From Aeromonas sp. FDAARGOS 1405 (GTDB taxonomy: Bacteria; Pseudomonadota; Gammaproteobacteria; Enterobacterales; Aeromonadaceae), in contig NZ_CP077311.1 in NCBI RefSeq assembly GCF_019048265.1, forward strand, positions 2,985,001-3,049,000: a stretch of 64,000 nucleotides of DNA. Reading direction: 5' to 3'. The notes below the pieces were generated by a model. It was not told the origin of the DNA, ran no database searches, and worked only from the letters and a program-made list of their open reading frames with translations. This document shows positions 1 to 7,703 of this stretch, piece after piece. Made by a program: the position numbers and the translations under genes. Positions within the stretch are counted from its first letter, which is position 1; every line of letters begins with the position of its first letter.

Positions 1-102
1 AATAAGTCGCTTCAATTTGTCATACAACCAAGTGGAAAAGGAAAGCGAGCTAAATGTGTTAGTGAAGAAGTCTTTGAGGTAAGGGCATCACTGCAGCTTT
101 AA
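1..102 (+). CDS. C-terminal fragment of a cassette gene, function unknown (cut by window edge)
   Basis: Frame 1 is open from the first base to a TAA at 100-102 and encodes 33 residues, ending ...RASLQL. The tail is basic and polar, with a GKGKRAKC stretch and no recognisable domain. It lies in the AT-rich cassette region and on the same strand as the other cassette genes, so it is probably the last part of a cassette ORF. With only 33 codons visible, neither coding status nor function can be settled. Confidence 0.45.
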   Translation, partial: NKSLQFVIQPSGKGKRAKCVSEEVFEVRASLQL

Positions 103-113
103 TATAAGTAAAA

Positions 114-178
114 GCCCCCATAAAAATAATTAACCTTTTCATTTTAACAAAAAAACAGTAAGGCGATTAAATGGGGGC
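114..178. repeat. Inverted repeat flanking a short AT-rich spacer
   Basis: GCCCCCAT at 114-121 is inverted as ATGGGGGC at 171-178, with 49 bases between. The 13-mer AATAATTAACCTT occurs at 125-137 and again at 205-217. The paired arms could be a degenerate attC or a weak terminator of the preceding partial gene; the core sites of a typical attC are not clear here. Confidence 0.4.
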
Positions 179-225
179 ATTAGCCTTATCACTATCTCAT
201 GTACAATAATTAACCTTCGTGCCCA

Positions 226-891
226 GTGGATTATATGGATGTTGACATAATTTCAAACTTGAGATCATTTAACCGCAAAGAGCGGTTTTACCTAATTGGC
301 CAAATGCTGGGAAACCCAGAATTTCGCATGGATGACAACCAGCTTGATAAGATATCAAATCTAATCGGTCTCACCATCCCCAGAAAATACTTTGCTGCAA
401 TGGATTACCACCTTGACTGGATCTATGCCAGCTTGTACCTGACTCAAAACAACCCTACGGGCCGCGTAGAACGCAATTTCATAGAGGAAAATGAAATTGA
501 AACTGACTATCAAATATCAGGTGCTCAAGAGGATATAGATTTTCTTCTTGCCTTTGTAGACGAAAATAAAATAACCCACATTGTGATGATTGAGGCTAAA
601 GGCGATAGCTACTTTAGCAATGGTCAGCTAGATAGCAAAAACAAACGATTTAAGGCTATTTTTGGTAACGAAAACACATGGCCAAATGTAAGGCCTCACT
701 TCATAATTTGCAGTCCTAAAAAGCCACAAAAGATAAAGATAGAAGAGCCTGCCTACTTCATATTTAAAAACTCTAAATTACCTTGGCTTGAACTCGATAT
801 GGGTAATGGAAAAAACAAAGTTACTCGATGTATTAAAAATGGCGAACCATCAAACAATGGTAAACATTGGAAGGTTGAAAGTCGCTTTTAA
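226..891 (+). CDS. PD-(D/E)xK nuclease-like hypothetical protein (integron cassette)
   Basis: This is a 221-residue soluble protein with no signal peptide. Around residues 103-125 it has an acidic patch (EDIDFLL), a short spacer, then MIEAKGDS. The order D105 ... E123-x-K125 after a predicted beta-strand is the active-site layout of the PD-(D/E)xK nuclease superfamily. That is a motif-level inference; I do not recognise the exact family. The start is uncertain: GTG at 226 or ATG at 235, neither with a good Shine-Dalgarno sequence, as is common in cassette genes. If active, it could be a nuclease of a defence or restriction-like cassette. Codon use is AT-rich, unlike the chromosome to the right. 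Confidence 0.6.
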   Translation: MDYMDVDIISNLRSFNRKERFYLIGQMLGNPEFRMDDNQLDKISNLIGLTIPRKYFAAMDYHLDWIYASLYLTQNNPTGRVERNFIEENEIETDYQISGAQEDIDFLLAFVDENKITHIVMIEAKGDSYFSNGQLDSKNKRFKAIFGNENTWPNVRPHFIICSPKKPQKIKIEEPAYFIFKNSKLPWLELDMGNGKNKVTRCIKNGEPSNNGKHWKVESRF

Positions 892-1342
892 AAATATGGG
901 TGCAACTCCGCTCACTCATTATCTCTGTTCTATCCTAGGCAAGGTCAGGAGGGTTGTTATCTCGCAGCCAGCCCCTCGCCCATCGTATGGAGAGGCCAAA
1001 TTTCCGCACCTATACAACAAGTGAAATCGGTTTGGTTAAATAGGTAAAATTGAATATTAATACAGCAGCAAGCGGCACACATCTCGAACGTCCGATTACG
1101 CTTCGCTAATCGAACCTACGGCCCTACAACACTGTTTTTTACACTGCAATATATGATGGAGTAGAAAAGGAGGTCAAACGAATATATTCAAGCATCAGAG
1201 ATAGACTGGTAGTAGTCTGATTTAATTTTTCGTAGCAACGATCAGGACATAACGAAGTTATATGGAAGGCTCTACTATCGGATTAGTGCCGCCTTCTATC
1301 TAATCACTGCTAGGGCCATGCCCATTATCAATATGAGTATTT
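892..1342. other. 451-bp gap between cassette genes
   Basis: No convincing gene is visible. The gap contains a REP-like hairpin (1090-1115) and a GTTATAT at 1257-1263 that matches the R' core of the VCR-like site at 3330. I could not find the matching left half of an attC, so the cassette boundary here is unresolved. A degenerate attC or a gene-less cassette is possible. Confidence 0.5.
1090..1115. repeat. REP-like imperfect palindrome
   Basis: GTCCGATTA at 1090-1098 pairs with TAATCGAAC at 1107-1115 (8 of 9 positions) around a short CGCTTCGC loop. Hairpins of this type, followed by CCTACGG, are frequent short dispersed repeats in many gamma-proteobacterial genomes. No adjacent transposase is present. 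Confidence 0.5.
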
Positions 1343-1949
1343 ATGACTACAAAAAACAAAGTTACTGAGATTCCAAATATCGAAAGTCAAAAAAAAGAAA
1401 CGGAACTAGAATCATCAAAACCAGCAATTGAACACATTCACTTTGATCGAGATGAATATGATGCTCGACAAAGGGATTTCAGAAAAAGTATGTACTTGGC
1501 TTTTACATTCATGTTTGCATTCTCAATACTCATTTTTGCCTCATTGAGCAACCCCGGCATCTATGAAATAGACAAAGAAACCTTTGTCTTAATCAACCAA
1601 GCATTTAATGCGATCGTGCTCTTAGTTATCCCTTTCTTTTTGGGTTCTTTAGGGGCTATTGCTCGAATTTTAATGGCAGGAGTCAAGGGGGGGGCAACAT
1701 GGCGTATTAGTTGTCTCCTCAGGGTTAATGGCGATATTTTCATGGGTAGGAATTAAAAGTGGCGTGCTTTTAGCTATTGTAGCTCCACATTTAGAAAAGC
1801 AAGGTGTTTCATCAACAATTACCATGCAAACTGAGAGCGGTTTTTATACTATGGCGCTTGTAGCTATCGCAGTAGGTATGTTTTCATCGAACCTCTATAT
1901 ATTTATAAATCAGAGGGTTGAGCAACTATCTGCGACCAAAAAAACCTAA
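1343..1949 (+). pseudogene. Small membrane protein gene of a cassette, split by a frameshift at a G8 tract
   Basis: The reading frame from ATG 1343 runs through a polar N-terminus (about residues 1-50), two hydrophobic segments (about 53-70 and 88-115) and then leaves frame at 1687-1694, a run of eight G. It stops at 1756. The +1 frame continues smoothly from the tract with GVLVVSSGLMAIFSWVG, two more hydrophobic segments and a stop at 1949. With seven G the two parts join into one protein of about 201 residues with four membrane segments and no internal stop. So this is either a sequencing or assembly error, a real frameshift, or a phase-variable tract. I do not recognise the family. The stop overlaps the attC that follows. 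Confidence 0.7.
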
Positions 1950-2068
1950 CAAACTGTTTAAGCGCGATTAGCAACACACGGTATTTTTACTATGCGTTGC
2001 TTTAATGTTTAAGGTGGAATTCGGTAGCATCGGCGTTGCGTTGCTAAAACCTTAACCGAGCGTTATTC
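1944..2068 (+). repeat. attC recombination site of the cassette
   Basis: The left core ACCTAAC (1944-1950) fits RYYYAAC exactly. The right core GTTATTC is at 2062-2068. Between them inverted segments are visible: CTGTTTAAG near the left pairs imperfectly with CTTAACCG near the right, and TTAGCAAC pairs with GTTGCTAA. This is the imperfect folded-strand architecture of attC sites. It begins inside the last codons of the upstream gene, as is usual. Confidence 0.8.
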
Positions 2069-2081
2069 CTTTGGAGGACAG

Positions 2082-2546
2082 ATGGAAAAATTACATAAAC
2101 TTGTATTGGGTTTTCGTCAGACAATGGAATGTTTAAATCCATCCGACTTTGATGGTACGTCACTATCTGCTAGTAAGTTTCCTTTAGCTTGTTGTGACGA
2201 CTCTTCTCAGATTTTAGCGGCCTATTTAACTGACAACGGATTCTCTGGCGCAACTCTTATCCGTGGTGAATATGGTGGCAACAAAGGGGAGTTAAAATCT
2301 CATGTATGGCTCGATTTCGGTGGTATCAAAATTGATATAACAGCAGATCAATTCAATATATATGGCTATGATAATCCATCAGTAATAATGACACGGAAAA
2401 ACATGTTTCTAGAAACTTTTGAAACAGCTAACGACGGTATTGCTGATTTTAGAATACACTTAAAAGAGTACTCTGACCCGGGCTTGGAGCGTGACTTTGA
2501 ATCTTGCTACAAGGTGATATTGTCGCAGCTATCAGCACAGGCATAA
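2082..2546 (+). CDS. Papain/transglutaminase-like hypothetical protein (integron cassette)
   Basis: A 154-residue soluble protein with a good ribosome binding site (TTGGAGGA) just upstream of ATG 2082. It carries FPLACCDDSS (Cys37/Cys38 at the start of a helix), SHVWLDF (His74) and IDITADQF (Asp85 or Asp89). The order Cys, His, Asp and the strand-helix setting match the papain-like, transglutaminase and NlpC/P60-type cysteine hydrolase folds. This is a motif inference; no specific family is recognised. No signal peptide is seen, so it should act in the cytoplasm. It is the sole gene of its cassette and ends at the next attC. Confidence 0.65.
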   Translation: MEKLHKLVLGFRQTMECLNPSDFDGTSLSASKFPLACCDDSSQILAAYLTDNGFSGATLIRGEYGGNKGELKSHVWLDFGGIKIDITADQFNIYGYDNPSVIMTRKNMFLETFETANDGIADFRIHLKEYSDPGLERDFESCYKVILSQLSAQA

Positions 2547-2667
2547 CAAACAATTTAAGAGCGATTCCCAACTCATGGCACTTTTCATTCCATCGTTGGG
2601 TTTTTTTTTAAGATAGTATGGTTAAAGTTTTTATCAGCGTTGCTCACGTCTTAATTGGACATTAGGT
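2541..2667 (+). repeat. attC recombination site of the cassette
   Basis: The left core GCATAAC is at 2541-2547 and the right core ATTAGGT at 2661-2667 (canonical GTTRRRY with the first base changed). CAATTTAAG near the left pairs with CTTAATTG near the right, and CCCAAC ... GTTGGG forms an inner stem. The layout and size are like the other two sites in the array. The changed first base of the right core may lower recombination. Confidence 0.7.
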
Positions 2668-2682
2668 TTAATGGAGATGATT

Positions 2683-3213
2683 ATGAAATCGGATGTTGGC
2701 TATGAGCCTGAGGAAAATCTTGTTTCTCAGAGGCGTGGCAAATGGTCTGTTCCCGATATTCCTCATAAAGGCTGGAATTGCGTCCATATTGAAGATTTGG
2801 AATCAACAGAACAAACATGTGAAATGTGCGAATCTCAAGAAATAAGGTATGTGCATCACATGCAACACCATAATCACCCTGATATATTAAAGGTTGGTTG
2901 TATATGTTCAGGTCACATGGAAAGTGATCTTACCGCTGCAAAGTTACGCGAACGGACAGTAAGAAACTGGTCAAGCCGTCGCAAGCGTTGGTTAACTAGA
3001 AATTGGAAATTGTCACAAAATGGTAATCCTCGTTTAAATATCGAAGGGTTTTGGGTCACTGTTTACCAAAAAGGTGATAAATGGGCCGCAACTGTAAGCT
3101 CCAAAGATGGTAGCTATCGTAAGTTTTTATATCGTAACTATGATCATGAACAAGAGGCTAAACTGGCAGCTTTTGATCTATTTATGCTGGCTGTTGCGGT
3201 CAAAAACGCATAA
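2683..3213 (+). CDS. Cys/His-rich hypothetical protein (integron cassette)
   Basis: 176 residues from ATG 2683, chosen because GGAG at 2673-2676 lies six bases upstream; an in-frame ATG at 2671 is an alternative. The centre holds CEMC, then a run of histidines (YVHHMQHHNH), then VGCICSGHME. The pattern Cys-x2-Cys ... Cys-x-Cys with nearby His suggests a zinc-binding module. Next comes a strongly basic segment (about residues 85-110, rich in Arg, Lys and Trp) and a small beta-rich C-terminus. The combination could bind nucleic acid, but I cannot name the function. Similar hypothetical proteins are, as I recall, common in integron cassettes and phages. Confidence 0.65.
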   Translation: MKSDVGYEPEENLVSQRRGKWSVPDIPHKGWNCVHIEDLESTEQTCEMCESQEIRYVHHMQHHNHPDILKVGCICSGHMESDLTAAKLRERTVRNWSSRRKRWLTRNWKLSQNGNPRLNIEGFWVTVYQKGDKWAATVSSKDGSYRKFLYRNYDHEQEAKLAAFDLFMLAVAVKNA

Positions 3214-3336
3214 CAAACGCCTCAAGAGGGACTGTCAACGCGCGGAGTTTCCAGTCCCATTGAGCCGCAGTGGTTACGTTTGTTGTGATTTAGTTTAGTG
3301 ATAGTGCGTTACCAGCCCCTTAAGCAGGCGTTATAT
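3208..3336 (+). repeat. VCR-like attC site
   Basis: From GCATAAC at 3208 to GTTATAT at 3330-3336 the sequence closely follows the Vibrio cholerae repeat: AACGCCTCAAGAGGGACTGT near the left, CCAGTCCCATTGAGCCGC in the middle, and CCAGCCCCTTAAGCAGGCG near the right end. VCRs are the attC sites of the V. cholerae superintegron. This is the clearest sign that the left end of the window is an integron array and that a cassette may have come from a Vibrio pool. Confidence 0.9.
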
Positions 3337-3354
3337 AGTAAAGGAGAAATCTAC

Positions 3355-3642
3355 ATGGGACGTAGAAATTCAATATTAGAAGAACTGTTAGAGCAATTAT
3401 GGGAACTTACTGGCTACTTTTGGCAAGTTGGAGCCGCTATTACTCTTCTGCTTTCGTATCTCACTTACCGTGCATATAACTGGATTTCCAATGTAGAACA
3501 AAGTTCCTTTGGCAAACCAATCAATGTCTTTTTTGAACAATTGTATTGGCTGTATTATTTTATTCCGTTACTTTTCCTATTTTTAACTGTTATGTTCGGT
3601 TTAAAAAGTTATGCCTCATATCGTAAGCAAAAAGGCATATAA
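3355..3642 (+). CDS. Small two-helix membrane protein (integron cassette)
   Basis: 95 residues from ATG 3355, which has AAGGAGA upstream. After an acidic amphipathic N-terminus (MGRRNSILEELLEQLWE) there are two hydrophobic segments, about residues 24-42 and 65-85, and a basic tail (YRKQKGI). The N-terminal part recalls the two-helix membrane region found in front of Mrr-like restriction endonucleases in cassette and plasmid genes, but no nuclease domain is present. It may be a stand-alone membrane protein or a remnant. It is the last gene of the array; after its stop I find only a left attC-like half (ATATAAC) and no complete site. Confidence 0.6.
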   Translation: MGRRNSILEELLEQLWELTGYFWQVGAAITLLLSYLTYRAYNWISNVEQSSFGKPINVFFEQLYWLYYFIPLLFLFLTVMFGLKSYASYRKQKGI

Positions 3643-3700
3643 CATAGCATTTAAAACATTGGTCACCGTAAGGATGCCAAGGCTTCGGCAGACCACAAAC

Positions 3701-3732
3701 AAAAACCGCAGCCCAAGGGCTGCGGTTTTTTT
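3701..3732. terminator. Bidirectional terminator between cassette array and cysS
   Basis: CCGCAGCCC (3706-3714) pairs perfectly with GGGCTGCGG (3717-3725). The stem is flanked by A5 on the left and T7 on the right, so it can work on both strands. It ends cysS (minus) and insulates the cassette array. Confidence 0.9.
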
Positions 3733-3778
3733 ATTCGCTCAACCTGTTGGCACTAGACGCCAACAAGGCCAACCAGCC

Positions 3779-5155
<1,377 letters not shown>

Positions 5156-5367
5156 CTTCTAACCACTGCCTGTGAGTAAAATGGTTGGTCATGATACCCC
5201 GTTCAGGGGCAGAAAACGAGGCAGAAAACGTGGCCAATCCCGCCTGCCAGCACGGTTACGGCGCCAGAGAGACTATGCCGCCAGCCCCTGATGGGCTAGA
5301 ATTGCCACCACTTTATGCCATACACCTGCGGGCACTTCGTCGTCCGCATCAAATGAAAGGACATATC

Positions 5368-5865
5368 ATGGTCACTCTGCACACCAATCACGGCGACATC
5401 ACCCTCACCCTGAACGCTGAAAAAGCCCCGGAAACCGTGGCCAACTTCCTGCAATACTGCCGTGACGGTCACTACGACAACACCATTTTCCACCGCGTCA
5501 TCGACGGCTTCATGATCCAGGGCGGCGGCTATGCCCCGGGCTTTGAAGAGAAAGACACCCGCGCCCCCATCAAGAACGAAGCGGCCAACGGTCTGTCCAA
5601 CAAGATCGGCACCATCGCCATGGCTCGCACCATGGAGCCGCACTCTGCCAGCGCCCAGTTCTTCATCAACGTGAACAACAACGACTTCCTCGACTTCAAA
5701 TCCGCCACCACTCAGGGCTTCGGCTACTGCGTATTCGGTGAAGTGACCGCCGGTATGGACGTGGTCAACAAGATCAAGGGCGTCAAGACCGGCAACTACG
5801 GCCGTATCCATCAGGACGTTCCGACCGAAGACGTGGTGATCACCAAGGTGACCCTTGCTGACTGA
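5368..5865 (+). CDS. ppiB: Peptidyl-prolyl cis-trans isomerase B (cytoplasmic cyclophilin)
   Basis: 165 residues from ATG 5368, chosen for AAAGGA upstream and because it gives the family's usual N-terminus ([13 protein letters not shown]). It catalyses cis-trans isomerisation of peptidyl-prolyl bonds. Cyclophilin hallmarks are [13 protein letters not shown] with the catalytic Arg, a Gln/Phe core (SAQFFINV) and the [11 protein letters not shown] loop. There is no signal peptide, so this is the cytoplasmic PpiB rather than periplasmic PpiA. An open frame extends further upstream to 5185 but lacks family similarity. A perfect stem-loop terminator follows at 5891-5914. Confidence 0.97.
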   Translation: MVTLHTNHGDITLTLNAEKAPETVANFLQYCRDGHYDNTIFHRVIDGFMIQGGGYAPGFEEKDTRAPIKNEAANGLSNKIGTIAMARTMEPHSASAQFFINVNNNDFLDFKSATTQGFGYCVFGEVTAGMDVVNKIKGVKTGNYGRIHQDVPTEDVVITKVTLAD

Positions 5866-6652
5866 TCTCTGCCGACTTGGCACTGACAAAACTGCGGCCC
5901 CGGCCGCAGTTTTTCCATCTGCCTCCCCCACTGCCAGCCCAAACTGGCGCCGCCTCGACTATCTGGCCCACGGCAACCCGCGCCAGCGCTCGGCCCATGC
6001 CCTGCTCACCGCCGGTGTGTGGGATGAGCTGGCCGCGCAGTGCGCCGATCTGGCGCTGGTGAGCACGCTGGCCATCGGCCTCGATCGGCCCGGCAGCGAT
6101 CTCGATATTCTCTGCCAGCATCCTGATCCGGCGGCGTTTGCCGCAACGCTCGAAGCTCAAGGTTGGCAAGCGAGCGTCAAGGGCGACAATATCTGGCTGC
6201 TGGAGCGCACCTTTTCCTGCCTCGACCAGAGCTGTGCTAATAGCGGTTCTGACAAGAGCGATGCCTGCTTGCTACTGGAGCTCTATGTCACCCCAGCTCC
6301 CATCGAGATGCAGAACGGCTGGCGCCACCTCACCTTGATGGCGGCCCTGCTAGAGCGTTTTGGTGATGCCTTCTACCGTGACGTGCTACGTCTGCGCCTT
6401 GAAGAGGGACTAAAAGGGGAGGCGGCCATGTGCCGGTTGCTGGGGCTGGCGGGAGATCCTTATGAAGCGCTGCTGACGCTGGAGGGACGCAATCTTGCCG
6501 AGCTGGCATGGCAGCCGCCATCCCGTGACGATATCCATACCTCAACTGGCGCGATGGCGCCCGCAGCGCACTATTCGTCCCCTGTTGTGTCTACTACCTC
6601 TGCCACCCCTGTTTGCCCTGTTTCGACCGAGAGCCCGACCCCCACATCATGA
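5855..6652 (+). CDS. DUF4269 family protein (nucleotidyltransferase-like)
   Basis: Up to 265 residues. The family core begins near [16 protein letters not shown] and contains [14 protein letters not shown], which resembles the GS ... DxD active-site patch of nucleotidyltransferases; that is how DUF4269 proteins look. The biochemical role is unknown. The start is odd: no ATG or GTG lies in frame before the conserved part, only a TTG at 5855 inside the last codons of ppiB, so the ppiB terminator hairpin would be translated. A non-standard start is the alternative. The last ~40 residues are low-complexity Ser/Thr/Pro. The stop overlaps the lpxH start (ATGA), which points to translational coupling. 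Confidence 0.75.
   Translation: MLTDLCRLGTDKTAAPAAVFPSASPTASPNWRRLDYLAHGNPRQRSAHALLTAGVWDELAAQCADLALVSTLAIGLDRPGSDLDILCQHPDPAAFAATLEAQGWQASVKGDNIWLLERTFSCLDQSCANSGSDKSDACLLLELYVTPAPIEMQNGWRHLTLMAALLERFGDAFYRDVLRLRLEEGLKGEAAMCRLLGLAGDPYEALLTLEGRNLAELAWQPPSRDDIHTSTGAMAPAAHYSSPVVSTTSATPVCPVSTESPTPTS
5891..5914 (+). terminator. Intrinsic terminator of ppiB
   Basis: ACTGCGGCC (5891-5899) pairs perfectly with GGCCGCAGT (5902-5910) around a two-base loop, followed by TTTT. It lies inside the extended DUF4269 reading frame, so it may attenuate rather than fully stop transcription into the DUF4269-lpxH pair. Confidence 0.8.
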
Positions 6653-7404
6653 GCACCCTCTTTATCAGTGACATTCACCTCTCTGCCCAGCGGCCCGATA
6701 TGACCGCGGCACTGGTGCGCTTTCTCGAGCACGACGCCCCCGGCGCCGATGCCCTCTATGTGCTGGGGGATCTCTTCGAATTCTGGATTGGCGATGATGA
6801 CCCCAATCCGCTCCATCAACAGATGGCCGATGCCTTCTTGGCCCTGAGCCAGCAGAACGTGCCCATCTACTTTATCCACGGCAACCGTGACTTTCTGCTG
6901 GGCCAGCAGTTTGCCAAGCGCGCGGGGATGACCCTGCTGGGGGACCCCTGCGTGATCGACCTCTATGGGGAGCGGGTGGTGCTGAGCCACGGCGATCTGC
7001 TCTGCACCCTGGATCTGGGGTATCAGAAGTTTCGTCGTATCACCCAGCTCAAATGGCTGCGCTGGCTCTTTTTGCGACTGCCGCTTGCCCGCCGTCAGGC
7101 CATCGCCAGCAAGATGCGCGGCCAAAGCCAGATGGAAAATGCCCACAAGAGCCAGATCATCATGGATGTAACGCCCGCGGCGGTGGACGACACCCTGCGC
7201 GCCCACGACTGCCGGATGATGATCCACGGCCACACCCACAGACCCGCCATCCACGACTTCATCCTCGATGGCCACCCCGCGCGGCGTATCGTGCTGGGGG
7301 ACTGGTTCGAGCAAGGCTCGGTGCTGGTCTGTCGCCCCGGCGAGCAGCAGCTGGAGATGCGGGCGCTGGCAACGATCGACCCCGCCGCTCATCCATCCGT
7401 CTGA
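6649..7404 (+). CDS. lpxH: UDP-2,3-diacylglucosamine diphosphatase
   Basis: 251 residues. It hydrolyses UDP-2,3-diacylglucosamine to lipid X and UMP in lipid A synthesis, as a peripheral inner-membrane metallo-phosphoesterase. All calcineurin-type motifs are present in order: SDIHLS near the N-terminus, GDLFEFWIGDDD, IHGNRDF, LSHGDLLC and HGHTHRP. These supply the two Mn2+ ligands. Start ATG 6649 overlaps the stop of the upstream DUF4269 gene by four bases and gives the normal [11 protein letters not shown] start; an in-frame upstream ATG at 6613 is not needed. The length is close to the E. coli protein (240). Confidence 0.96.
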   Translation: MSTLFISDIHLSAQRPDMTAALVRFLEHDAPGADALYVLGDLFEFWIGDDDPNPLHQQMADAFLALSQQNVPIYFIHGNRDFLLGQQFAKRAGMTLLGDPCVIDLYGERVVLSHGDLLCTLDLGYQKFRRITQLKWLRWLFLRLPLARRQAIASKMRGQSQMENAHKSQIIMDVTPAAVDDTLRAHDCRMMIHGHTHRPAIHDFILDGHPARRIVLGDWFEQGSVLVCRPGEQQLEMRALATIDPAAHPSV

Positions 7405-7703
7405 CATCCCCCCTGCGAGGGTTGCAGGCAAAACCTGCGGCCCAGCATCCCCTGTTAACCCGGTGAAGCGACTCATTACGGTGAGCTCAGGCTGGTATGG
7501 CCTGTGCTGATGGGGTGCTCGCCCCATCCCTATCGGTTCTGCTGCGCCAGCAACACCAAATACGGCAAACGCCGGCCAAAAAACACATCCAACATGCTGA
7601 AAATAAAGATAATTAACCATTCAATCAGCGTTGAAATAAATGAAACCGCTCATTAGACTACCGACTCCTCCCACCCGTCGTAACACAAGGAACGTATCAG
7701 ACA

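Larger units (their letters stand above)
1..3650 (+). mobile_element. Distal part of an integron gene-cassette array
   Basis: Several small, unrelated, same-strand genes are separated by attC-like sites at 1944-2068, 2541-2667 and 3208-3336. The third closely resembles the Vibrio cholerae repeat (VCR). The segment is clearly more AT-rich than everything after position 3700. The cassettes read rightward, so in the usual integron layout attI and the integrase gene lie to the left, outside the window. The array ends just before cysS. I saw no integrase in the window, so whether this is a sedentary chromosomal integron or a mobile one cannot be told. Array identity is well supported; the exact right boundary is uncertain. 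Confidence 0.8.

Noticed and set aside
788..1024. Open frame overlapping the end of the PD-(D/E)xK cassette gene
   Set aside because: It overlaps a better gene in another frame, has no ribosome binding site and no recognisable sequence features.
1249..1265. ATAACGAAGTTAT, resembling a loxP arm
   Set aside because: Only one partial arm is present, with no second arm or matching spacer, and no recombinase gene in the window.
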